From Artocarpus heterophyllus (lineage: Eukaryota; Streptophyta; Magnoliopsida; Rosales; Moraceae), in the NCBI GenBank assembly GCA_025403435.1, contig CM046350.1, positions 4,313,512 to 4,377,511 on the forward strand: 64,000 nucleotides of DNA. The letters run 5' to 3'. Of the stretch, positions 54,259 through 64,000 are shown in pieces. The notes beneath the pieces are model-generated. The model saw only the letters and a list, made by a program, of their open reading frames with translations. It made no database searches and was not told the DNA's origin. The position numbers and the translations under genes are program-made. How positions within the stretch are numbered: position 1 is the first letter of the stretch; every line of letters starts with the position of its first letter.

Positions 54259-57200
54259 ATGGAGTGTTGCCGTTGCTCTTTGCATTCATCGGCTTTAACA
54301 ATCTTACCAGCTTCCAGAAAGGGGTTTGCAGAAAAAAGAACTTTTGTACAAGGCCAGGCCCTCAAGTTTCCCAATTCCAAGAAGACCCAAAATGCCACCA
54401 AGTTCAGGTTTCTCAATATCAAAGCTCAAGCTTCAGGTATTCTCCTACATTTCTTCATTATGCTCTTTTCCTTCACATTCTCGTTAGTTCAAAATTTTAC
54501 TGAAATGGTCATTTGTATTCATTGGGCATGTGTCTAGTTTGAACCAAATATTTGTATTTTGGGGGGTCCTTATGGATATACATATTTATAAATTATTCCC
54601 ACTTTGTCATGAAATGTATCATTTTTGCAAAAGCTGAATCCTTTATCTATTCATGACTAAATAGTTTTGATTTCCTCTAGGGACCAGTTTATTCACGTCA
54701 GAGACGCTAGAGGCAATTCCAAAGGACAACTCAAAAGATGAGAATCTTGCATTTGTTGCCGGTGCCACCGGTAGAGTTGGCTCCCGAGCAGTAAGGTTAA
54801 GCTTCTTTTTTATTTTTTTATTTAAAAAAAAAAAAAACTACCCAAATGAGCTTTTGGATGAAATGTTTCAATTTAGTTTTTTTTTTCTGGGAATTCTTAA
54901 GCATTCACTTTTCCTCAGGGAGCTTTTGAAACTTGGGTTTCGAGTTAGAGCTGGTGTGAGGAGTATTGAGAGAGCAAAGACTCTTGTGGAAGTAAAAGTT
55001 TGATTTGTGACGAAATTTTTTTGTATTTTTTTGTATTTTTTTGTTCTTCACTTTTCCATCAAGTATGTTTGACTTGGAAACTAACTCATTTGCAGAGTGT
55101 AAAACAATTGAAGCTGGATAATGAGAACGCCGTCGGAGAAACTCAGCGTAAGCAAAGTTTGAACATCAATCGCTTTTACATTTGGTGCTGTAAGATATTG
55201 AGGAAGTGAGGGTTGGATGTAGATCTTATTATTTGGAAAGATGTTTCTATGGCAAATAACAGGTAATATTTGGTCTGTAGCCCAGCTGTAGAGAAGCTTG
55301 AAATCGTGCAATGTGACTTGAAGAAAAAGGATCAGATTGGATCTGCATTAGGCAACGCATCCGTGGTTCTCTGCTGCATTGGTGCCAGTGAGAAGGAAGT
55401 TTTCGATATCAGCGGACCCTATCGCATTGATTATCTAGCCACCAAAAATCTTATCGAGGCTGGTAAGGGACATTTTCAACTACTAAGTAGTATAAAATTA
55501 TAAATTTTACATGAGGTAAACTTGTTGCAGTCAGCATTGGTTGTGTTTAAATTCATAATTCGCCAGAGTATCAGAAAAACACTAATTTCATTGCGCAAAA
55601 GAACCAAACCTTTTTTTCTTTCTCTCTTCTCTGCAATTTATATATCTTGGTCATGGAGGTGTCCTTGTAATATAAACCAAATGAGAGAGGGTGTCATGAA
55701 CCTTTCCCAATAAACGAAAGGACTCTAGTCTCAGTTCATATCCTTTTAGAGTGAAATTTTAATTTTTGATTTTCATTAGCCGTTCAAATTGTTTAAGCTA
55801 TAACTTTTGAGAAGTTTGAGTAAACCTCAACGTGCAGCAATTGTTGCGAAAGTGGACCACTTCATTTTGCTCACATCCCTGGGAACAAACAAGGTTGGGT
55901 TCCCTGCAGCTATTCTAAAGTAAGTTGATATATTTCATATTTTGAAAGGTGTCAACTTTAACAGAATAGAGTTAGCTTATATCATTTGTTATTCGACTGA
56001 TTTAATGGGTGCCTTCTGCTGATGAAGTCTATTTTGGGGAGTACTAATATGGAAAAGGAAGGCAGAGGAAGCACTAATAGCCAGTGGACTTCCATATACG
56101 GTTAGTAGTGTTTTGCTTAGTAGCAGAAAATTCTATCAGATGCAGAATTTTCAAGCGTTTAAGCTTAGATATTCATTTTATGTTATTCTTCAGATTGTAA
56201 GACCTGGTGGAATGGAACGGCCTACTGATACTTTCAAAGAAACTCATAACATTACCCTTTCACAAGAGGATACTTTGTTTGGAGGGCTGGTGTCAAATCT
56301 CCAGGTATTCGCCTTCCTAAGTTTCTTCTGCACTTTTTTAGTTTAGACTCGAGCATTGATCGTTTCTTTTCTTGTGAAACAATAGTCTTAAAAGCTTCAA
56401 ATACTTTATTTAGGTGGCTGAGCTAATGGCATGCATGGCTAAAAACCGGGATCTGTCATGCTGCAAAGTAGTGGAAGTCATTGCAGAAACAACTGCTCCC
56501 TTGACTCCCATGGAAGAACTTCTCAAAAAGATACCATCTCAGCGGCCTGTCATTTTCTCGCAAAAGGTATCTTCGTTCTTTTATTTGATAAATATAAAAA
56601 GAATGAAGTGATCTAGACTTCCTTATGAAGTGTACATCAACACTTTTGTTTTCTTCCACTTCTTGTTAATCTGTACTGTTATCTTATCAGTTACTAGTAT
56701 GAGCTACACGTGGTTTAAGTGCTATGAAGTCCATATGCTAAATGACCATTTTTATTTAGGAAAAATATAAAAGTATCCCCTGAGGTTTTGCTAAAACGCT
56801 CGATTTTGCTAAATTTCCTGTGTGAAAATTTCTTAGACACTAGGGGATACTGTTCTTTCCAAACGATGCAAACTTTTGCAACTGCCCCTTTTGCATAGTT
56901 CTCTTTAGTATTTTAATTTCTTTACAATAAAATGTTCCTTTTTAGTAATCTTTCCTTGTTATGAATAAGAAAACAAACAATCTGGTCTCTGTGGCCAAGC
57001 ATATTTATAAAATGACATGTCTAGAGAGAGAAGCAGATTGGGCTTCTAGTCGTCTATTTCACTAATCACCTACTGCAACAAATGTTTCTATTTTTTTTTC
57101 CGTTTGCCATTTATTTTTTCCCATGACTCAAGATTGGGATTTATTTGATTATGAAATTGAATAGTTCAACTATCAGATTACCTTTGGCCCATAGCTGAAT

Positions 57201-58695
57201 TTAAGTCCCTTTCTGTGTCATCACTCATCAGGAATCAAGTGCAGTGAAGACACCCGATTTAGCGCCTCCGAAGACTGAGGAACCAAAATCTTCTATTGTG
57301 GAGGAACCTGTTAAAGAAGAGGAAATTACCTCACGACCACTCTCTCCTTATACTGCGTGAGTGTTGGTCCTATTTGCTAACCTTTTATGTTCAAATGTGA
57401 AAGCATTTAATCGAAACAAACTTTCATGAGCTTTGTTAACGTTTTTTATTCCAAACTTTTGGCTAACAAAAGCTACAAAGACTTGAAACTGCCTACATCT
57501 CCTTCTCCAACCCCAAACACTAGTACTGGTTCCCCAATGCAAGTGTTACTTCGGAAATCTCAAAAACGATCAATCAGGGGAAGTAAAAGAGAAGGAAATG
57601 AAGAACACAAGGCCTTTTTTCCCCTTGTCTTGAATAGGTTCATTTGCTCTCTTTTTCCCCTTTGGATCTCGCAACCGAATTTTTGCTTGCCACATCAGAT
57701 TTTATACTTAACCTCTTTTCTGCTGCTTTATACTTTCTGTTGACCAAAGGTAACAAGACATCCTAAGGCAAGGATCTAATGCCACTGCATTTGTGAAATC
57801 ATTCAAATTCCTCAAACTCTACCAGTTTGTATATATTATGTCTAAGAATGTAAAACTCTAGCATTGGGTTTTCACACTGTCTTTGTTCTCATTGTTGTTA
57901 CTTTGCAGTTATGAGGATTTGAAACCACCTAGCTCTCCCAGCCCAACACCTAGCGGTCTCAAAAAACCGCCTTCAAATGTCTCAGCAGCAGTAGAGGCTC
58001 CACCACCACCACCTGGATCAGGAAACGATGCTCCAAATATTGTCATAGATAGTCTTTCTGAAAATGGTCCTCCCCAGATGACAACTCATTATCATTCACC
58101 ATACCCTGTGTAAGTCTTTGATTATTGTGTTCATAATTAGAAAATAACTTAATTTCTTGTTGTTAAAGTTCAGATTATCTATGTTGCTAAATTTATTTAA
58201 ACTCTGGCGCAATTATTTCAAACTCTATCCCCCGTCCTGTTGAACAGGTATTCTTGAATATTGTCCTTGTTTTGGCACGGTTTTATCGTACTCATCATTT
58301 TTCCTATTTTCTCCTCCGCCGTCCTTCGACTCCTATGTTTTCAGATACGATGACTTCAAGCCACCCACATCACCATCTCCAAGTGCTCCAACAGTAACAC
58401 CTCCCTCACTGCCGTTGGCTGCGGACAGTACTTCGTCAACCGAGATCACACCTGAACAGGATCCTGCCAAACCAAAGCCAAGACCACTCTCACCTTTTAC
58501 CATGTGAGCTTCTTCTAGTTGTTCTAAAACAGAAAACATGAAAAAGAGTGTCGACTACAAATAGTACTAGTTTTGTTGGTTATTTCTGCCTATGTTCAAC
58601 TGAGTGAACTTACTGGAGATAATAAAAATAGGTACGAAGACTTGAAGCCTCCGGCGTCGCCATCGCTGCCTGCACCATCAACAATTAAATCATAG
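54259..58695 (+). CDS. TIC62: TIC62, chloroplast inner-envelope/thylakoid NAD(P)-binding protein
   Basis: Fourteen exons assembled by eye: 54259-54436, 54681-54795, 54919-54991, 55096-55147, 55286-55462, 55838-55919, 56028-56100, 56194-56304, 56414-56566, 57232-57356, 57473-57538, 57909-58109, 58345-58503 and 58632-58695. They give 1629 nt, a 542-residue protein. Tic62 is an SDR-like dehydrogenase tied to the TIC import complex and to ferredoxin-NADP reductase (FNR) binding at thylakoids. A Ser/Lys-rich transit peptide fills exon 1. The Rossmann motif GATGRVG is at residues 87-93, followed by PVEKLEIVQCDL, CCIGASEKE, PYRIDYLATKNL and RPGGMERPTD. The C-terminal part has four Pro/Ser repeats of the form Y(E/K/D)D(L/F)KxPxSPSPxP, the known FNR-binding repeats. 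All exon joins are GT-AG except after exon 11, where the donor is GC (57539-57540, GCAAGT). The ATG is the first in frame. Confidence 0.92.
57473..57538 (+). other. TIC62: TIC62 exon 11, FNR-binding repeat with a GC splice donor
   Basis: The 66-nt exon encodes YKDLKLPTSPSPTP and ends in SP. It follows an AG acceptor at 57471-57472 and keeps phase 2 only if it ends at 57538, where the next bases are GCAAGT. The other repeat exons have the same phase and end just before GTGAGT, GTAAGT or GTGAGC. If this exon is skipped, exon 10 joins exon 12 in frame, so alternative inclusion would change repeat number by one. Confidence 0.75.
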
Positions 58696-59294
58696 AACAT
58701 TGCATTGATTTCAATAAGGTAATAGTTGATAGTAATGGAAAGATAAAATTATTCATAGTTTAATGCTTTTGTTCGGAAGCAACCTTGAACTTATTGGCTA
58801 TGAGAGGCAAGCAAGCAAGGGAATTTGCGGGAGTTCTAAGGATAAATTATTGTGTATTAATGCCAACATCTTATGTTATGTTATGTAGTTATACTACACA
58901 TATTCCTTTTCCAAAATGTTTCCACTTATTTTATGTGTTATTTTCGTAAGACGTAAGTCCTACTTCATTTGTTGAGAATAAAGATTAAATATCGCATGTA
59001 TTGTAGAAATTTAAATTTTGCATAACATTTTTTTTGTTGGATAATTTTTTTTTTAAGTCATCTTCGGAACCGAATTTCCCATCGCACGGGCGGTTCAGTT
59101 AACCGACTGACAACATATGTTTTTGAGGCAATACCGAGCTCATCCATTTTTAAGGGCGGTTTCATCCGTCGTTTAAGGTTCCTTGGTTTTTTGAACAACA
59201 CCGTAACCACATAGTTATATAAGGCCACTTTAGTATTGCTGGGTTGTAGTTTCTTATTCGATGCTATACTGCTATAGCATGTAGTTTGTTCATA

Positions 59295-59325
<31 letters not shown>

Positions 59326-59633
59326 TATTTTTACAGATTCAACAAGGTAAAACGAATGTAGTTCATCAACCACATAAACAGCAGATTTATTTTTTTTCAA
59401 CTCTGACACCGGCGTTAGTGAATTACCTGTAAAATTTGCTTCTCATTTCTCAGTATTGCAATTTGCAATAGAACACATTTAACAAAATACCATATAAAAC
59501 CCCCTAAAAAAAAAGGTCTGTTCAAGCAGAAGACCATTTAAAGGGACGTCATTTCTTGCATTGTATACATTACCCACCACATAATTCCATAATATCATAC
59601 ACGATGCCGGACCACAGAGAATCGCCACCACAA
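58696..59633. other. Intergenic between TIC62 and the BAG5-like gene
   Basis: The 3' UTRs of two convergent genes plus AT-rich spacer. A (TA)n microsatellite lies near 59296-59325. Nothing else recognised. Confidence 0.5.
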
Positions 59634-60302
59634 TCAAGGCTCACGTAGAAACCTCTGTAGACAACGAAACCCCAAATACTGATCACAGAACCTCTCCATT
59701 TCGTCTCCTCCTCTGGCCCTACAAACATCCTCCTCCATCTCCGCCACAACCTCGTCCCAGTTCCTCATAAACCCGTGGTACCCCCAACAGTACCCTCCGA
59801 TGCCTCCGCCGCCATTATCTCCGAGCTTCGCCTCGGTGATCGCGTCCAGGATCTCCTGCAGGCCCACGATCCGACGGCTCACCTTCCTCCGCGCCTCCCG
59901 CACGGCAGGGTCCCACCCTGGGACCGAGTCCAGCCTCAGCAGAAGCGCCATCAGGGACTCGTTCATCGTGAGCTTCTCCCGCTCGTCGCTCCTCACGGCG
60001 TCCACCGTCTCCTGCCGTTGGATCAGGCATTGAAGGTCGTCGGCCTCGTAATTGACGGAGGAGATCTTTCTGTAGAGCGACCGGATCTTGTGGGCCCGAT
60101 ATGCCGACTGGATCCTGGTGGCGGCGTTGGACTGGGCCTGGTTTGGGAGGTGGACGGTGATTGGGATTAGGCCTTCGGAGGGCCCGAGGGAGTTGGGCTG
60201 AGAAGGAGGGGCGGTTTGGTCATTGTGGAAGGCGTAGGTGGCGGTTGTGGTGGTGGAACTGGAGTACGGGAAGCTGACTCTGCGAGGGCGAGAGGTTTTC
60301 AT
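59634..60302 (-). CDS. BAG5: BAG family co-chaperone, BAG5-like (IQ motif plus BAG domain)
   Basis: A single-exon 222-residue protein close in length to Arabidopsis BAG5 (about 215). BAG domains bind the ATPase domain of Hsp70/Hsc70; plant BAG5 also binds calmodulin through an IQ motif and is reported in mitochondria. Here the IQ motif is at about residues 60-80 (AATRIQSAYRAHKIRSLYRK). The BAG domain follows directly to about 155 and includes RQETVDAVRSDEREKL, MNESLMALLLRLDSVPGWDP, VREARRKVSRRIVGLQEILD. The N-terminus is rich in Ser, Thr, Arg and Pro, as in a mitochondrial presequence. A Gly-rich linker (163-170) precedes an acidic-basic C-terminus. The coding sequence is much richer in GC than its flanks. 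Its neighbour is fumarylacetoacetase on the same strand, as recalled for Arabidopsis. Confidence 0.92.
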   Translation of the reverse strand: MKTSRPRRVSFPYSSSTTTTATYAFHNDQTAPPSQPNSLGPSEGLIPITVHLPNQAQSNAATRIQSAYRAHKIRSLYRKISSVNYEADDLQCLIQRQETVDAVRSDEREKLTMNESLMALLLRLDSVPGWDPAVREARRKVSRRIVGLQEILDAITEAKLGDNGGGGIGGYCWGYHGFMRNWDEVVAEMEEDVCRARGGDEMERFCDQYLGFRCLQRFLREP

Positions 60303-61370
60303 TTTTTCTTCTTTTTGTGGCGAAAAAATTGTGTTTATGTGGTAATTTTAAACTGCGGATTTTGGTGGTGGAAAAATATTCAAACTGGGAACTATTTGAC
60401 TTTAAGCAAAGCAACTGTAGTGAGGTTTCTTGAATGCTCTTGGCGCGTAGTAGACTAGCAGGCATAGACGGATGGGCGTGAGTGCCGTCCGTTTATCAGG
60501 AATTGGTAAGCTCTTTTTTGACGGATGGACACTTTGCTTTTGGCGCATTCAAAAAAGTTTTTTTGTTTATTGATGTTTTTTTGAGAGGGTTTTTTTGTTT
60601 ATTGATGAGACTGGGGATAAATATTATAATTTTTATCTAGAGGATGAAAAAAATTATATTCTACTTGTAAACTACTAATTTGAATGGTTAGTTTTAGCAT
60701 GCTTTTCTTATTTTAATGTGATTTTAGCGGTATCTAAACCTTGACCTCAAAAATGTACCCTGCGGTAAAGTAAAAACTATGCTCCAACGGAAAATCCCGC
60801 TTCAACTGATTAAAAAGCTAAAACGTTGGATATGTGTATATATATATATGTATATGTTTTGGGTCAACAGAGGTCTCTCAAGTTCTTTTGGGAGGGTCCC
60901 CTAAAAGAAAGTTCTTATTGAGAGGCTAGGAAAACAACTAATAGATGTTTGAAAGAGTAGTTTAAACTATCAATTTATGTTTAAAAATTATAACGTGTGA
61001 GAGATTTATACTAGCTTTTACTTTAATATGTGAGAGCTTTAAATTGATTACAGTTCAAATCAATCTTCCAAACAACCTATAAGTACATATTTTTGAAAAC
61101 TATCGCGCCCCTGAGGCTTTTTTGCTAATATTGCCATGTTCGAGCTGAGATTTTGCATGGCCGCATAGGGAAAAGGGAATGGATCCAAACTTAAGGTCTA
61201 GGCTTTAGCGAACCAATAAACAACAGTTCACTAAACAGTGCGACGATTTATTAACCAAAGTCTGAGTTTTATTAACGATACACAAAGTCAAACATGCAAA
61301 AAGAATTACACCAGATACTGGCTCGGCCTCCTGCATACTCGATTAAAGTGATTCCATGAGAATAACAACC
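60303..61370. other. BAG5 promoter side and intergenic DNA
   Basis: Holds the upstream region of the BAG5-like gene and the 3' flank of fumarylacetoacetase. The segment 60944-61078 (AGATGTTTGAAAGAG...CTTCCAAACAACCT) resembles the hAT-like MITEs but is degenerate. Confidence 0.45.
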
Positions 61371-64000
61371 TCATGGGTGTGGAGGAACAATCTTCCCCGA
61401 GCATGTCCCGAACCCTACGTTATATCCATTTCCCTGCAATGAATTAACATTTTATCATCAGCCAGTGCATCCTGCAGGTGGGTGATTCTACAATCCTGAT
61501 AACGTCGAACAAAACACTCACATATTTAAGTTCATCTTTATAGCAAATTGCAAAATATATACTGCGCAGCCAACAAAAATGCATCATCCTACATATGGCC
61601 GCTTCTATATAGGAATAGGATTTGTCTTTCTTAACAATATTTTTACCTACTACATAAATATGTAGGCACAAAATTGATATGGACGCAAATATTCTATGAT
61701 TGCGGACATAGGGCTGCATTTACTTTCTCAATGAAATTTTAAAAAAATATGTATATATTGCTTCAGAAAAAATAGAGGAAAGATGGCTTATTTGTCAAGA
61801 ACCTTGCAATGACCAGTGAAGATGACTTCATCTCCATCTTCTAGGAATTTACGTCTTGTCCCATTTAATGACAGTGGTTTCTGTCCATTCCATGTCAACT
61901 CCAGCAAGCATCCTAAAGACTCTGGCTCCTGTTAGGAAATGAAGGTTGTTGCTTAGTTTCACATGAACTGATGAACGATACAGGAAACCTCTATCAAAAT
62001 TATTCCAGAGAGAGGCAAAATTAAGATATTCCGTATGAAATGATCCCAAAAAAAAAAAAAAACCATACAGGTCCACTGATGGTCCCTGTTCCTAGGAGGT
62101 CACCAGGCCTCAAGTTGCAACCATTTATAGTGTGGTGTGCTAGCTGTTGAGTCAGTGTCCAATATCTGTAAAATGAGTTGCCGAAGTCAATATTTTTTAA
62201 TCATACGAAAAAGGGCATTAAAATGTATACGATGAGCACAAAAGAATATTTTTGCCCTTATATTTGTGCACCACACAAGTCTTTTGTGAATGGGAGGGGG
62301 TTAAGACATTCTTTGAAAGTATGCCATCAACATAATTGCTCAGCATAGCGTACAAGATGGTTTGAGCAAACTCAAGTAATTTCTAGATAAAAGTGATCTG
62401 AGTATGAGAGGACAATAAGGCAAGCAGGTGCTTACAAGTTCTTTAAATTACTCCTTGTGACCACACTTGAATCTTTTGCTCCAACAGGTTTAATTTGAAC
62501 CTAGCAGAAAGATGCAGTTCATCATAATCTGAATGATGTAACATCCAAATAAGAATAATTCGGCTAGGGCCTAGAAGTAGAAGTTACTGCTTCAATTAAG
62601 CATTATTTAAGATCAGAGAAAAAACAAATAAAATGGCTGTATACCTCTAACGAAATGTCATAATTTTGAGATTTCTTTTCAGCCAGATAAGGCAATGGAT
62701 GGGGGTCCTGAAATTTAGAACACCATAAATCATCATATAGCATGTGGCATGAAAGGAGGTATAAAGAAAATTATTGAAAAAAAATGGTGTTGTGCTCTGA
62801 AAAAAATATGAAATGGTTAAAGCACCTGTACAGGAGCATCACAAGCGAAAGGCTCTAGAGCTTCTAGGGTCACAATCCAGGGGGATACTGTAGTACCTGC
62901 AGTATATACACCAAGAAATAGTTAGGTCAATCCTGCTATATGAACTTAAGACGCTAAAATAGCGTCAGGATAAACAGTGCATTCACTCAACCACAGGTTT
63001 ACTACAAGGAATGCAAGAAATTAAACCATAAATTTCCCAGTCCTTACCAAAGTTTTTTCCAAGGAAAGGTCCAAGAGGAACATATTCCCATGCCTGAATA
63101 TCTCTAGCTGCAAAAACCAACTTGATATTAGACAGCATGGAAGCTTAAGAAAAAAGATGAAAGGACTTAAATCTGCAAGAACCATGCATACCACTCCAGT
63201 CATTCATCAACACAAGTCCAAAGATATGATCTGCCGCCTCATTTACATCCACAGGCTTTCCTAGCTCATTTCCTGGACCAACTACAGCAGCCTACAACAA
63301 GCATGAGAACTCAATCATAATGAAAAGGAAAGGATTAACAACTATTGCGTAAATAAAGATTATATCAGATCCTAATGTTGATCGAAAATTTAAATTCGTA
63401 GACTGAGAAATTTACAATGACGAATGGACTTAGATGGGCTTTCTATTTTTAAAACTTACCATTTCTAGCTCAAAGTCTAGCTTCAATGATGGACCAAAAT
63501 ATGGTGGAGAGCCGCTGCTTGGATGACCTTGACCTCTGTCATAAAAAAAGACTTATCATATGTATAAATCCCAAAAAGCATTATGGCTTTCATTGTCTAT
63601 TAATATATCTGGATCTAAAATCATGAGACATCATAGTGATAACTATTGTCCGCCTAAAGTGATGACACATGATCATTGTTCAAGTTCTTATCCACTCGAG
63701 AGAAAAATGAATTAAACAAACTGATCTTACGCATATCCGCTGGATGGCACACACGCTGCCTAGCACATAACTTGTGTGTCCTCTGGCTTATAAAGTATGC
63801 TACAAGAAGTTGTGCATGAATGCAAAGATACTGATATGCAAAGAAATGCATCCCAAATCTATACATTATACATGGATTTACCAAACCCTATCAGAAATAC
63901 TGAATTGGAATATTGGGCAGAATATGGAGTAGTGTAAGGAGATATATAGATTGGTGTGGGCATTCAGTCATGTTCCACATAAAACACGGGCATCAAATCA
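61371..64000 (-). CDS. FAH: Fumarylacetoacetase, 3' part (5' end beyond window)
   Basis: Nine exons on the minus strand, the first ones lying past 64000: 63535-63460, 63291-63192, 63107-63048, 62896-62826, 62707-62645, 62500-62436, 62165-62069, 61928-61803 and 61433-61371, stop TGA at 61373-61371. All joins are GT-AG and in phase, giving about 240 residues. The enzyme splits fumarylacetoacetate into fumarate and acetoacetate, the last step of tyrosine breakdown. Visible family motifs are [12 protein letters not shown] (the two Glu match the metal ligands E199 and E201 of the mouse enzyme) and [14 protein letters not shown] (Asp is a metal ligand, Arg and Gln substrate contacts). Also present are [10 protein letters not shown] with the active-site Lys, GTISGPEP, and GDEVIFTG close to the C-terminus. 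No exon upstream of 63535 was found up to the window edge, so a long intron continues there. Confidence 0.93.

Noticed and set aside
59775..60170. A 131-codon plus-strand frame opposite the BAG5-like gene
   Set aside because: GC-rich shadow of a strongly supported minus-strand gene with IQ and BAG domains.

Overview
The window is nuclear DNA of a flowering plant, most likely a eudicot. It is AT-rich, has GT-AG introns, and carries plant-specific genes (wax-synthase MBOAT proteins, TIC62, BAG5-type co-chaperone, GH5 mannanase) among plant LINE, Ty1-copia, CACTA, solo-LTR and MITE sequences. No species can be named from sequence alone. No rRNA, complete tRNA, CRISPR or bacterial-type operon was seen.

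Layout. 1-5.1 kb: a truncated wax-synthase fragment (2115-2246), an intact wax-synthase-like gene (3043-4104), then the start of a decayed V-ATPase subunit e copy. 5.1-10.1 kb: that pseudogene is split by an inserted element which itself holds a ~3.6 kb solo LTR (5548-9135). 10.7-15.5 kb: a long-armed inverted-repeat element, then a 5'-truncated, dead LINE. 15.5-30.6 kb: mostly intergenic, with a SINE-like insertion, an inverted-repeat (Mutator-like) element, a 2.2 kb solo LTR (22969-25196) and a decayed CACTA transposon on the minus strand. 30.7-31.9 kb: a second intact wax-synthase-like gene with a 12-Asp tract. 33.2-36.5 kb: a palindromic CACTA-type MITE and a second solo LTR of the 22969 family. 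37.1-42.9 kb: a frameshifted wax-synthase pseudogene (minus), then a young Ty1-copia element (38816-42809) that has lost its reverse transcriptase and RNase H and sits inside one arm of an older inverted repeat.

From 45 kb the window becomes gene-dense: V-ATPase subunit e (3 coding exons, 45824-47321), a 101-aa secreted peptide with 16 cysteines (48613-48918), an endo-beta-mannanase (5 exons, minus, 49460-51455), TIC62 (14 exons, 54259-58695), a BAG5-like co-chaperone (minus, 59634-60302) and the 3' nine exons of fumarylacetoacetase (minus, 61371 to beyond the window end). I assembled exons by eye from reading frame, splice sites and family similarity. All assembled coding sequences are divisible by three.

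The genes do not form one pathway. Two neighbourhoods look ancestral. From memory, Arabidopsis has wax-synthase-like genes beside a V-ATPase e gene on chromosome 5, and BAG5 beside fumarylacetoacetase (At1g12060/At1g12050). Both pairings recur here, and the first seems to have been partly duplicated, with three of the four wax-synthase or VHA-e surplus copies broken by decay and transposons.
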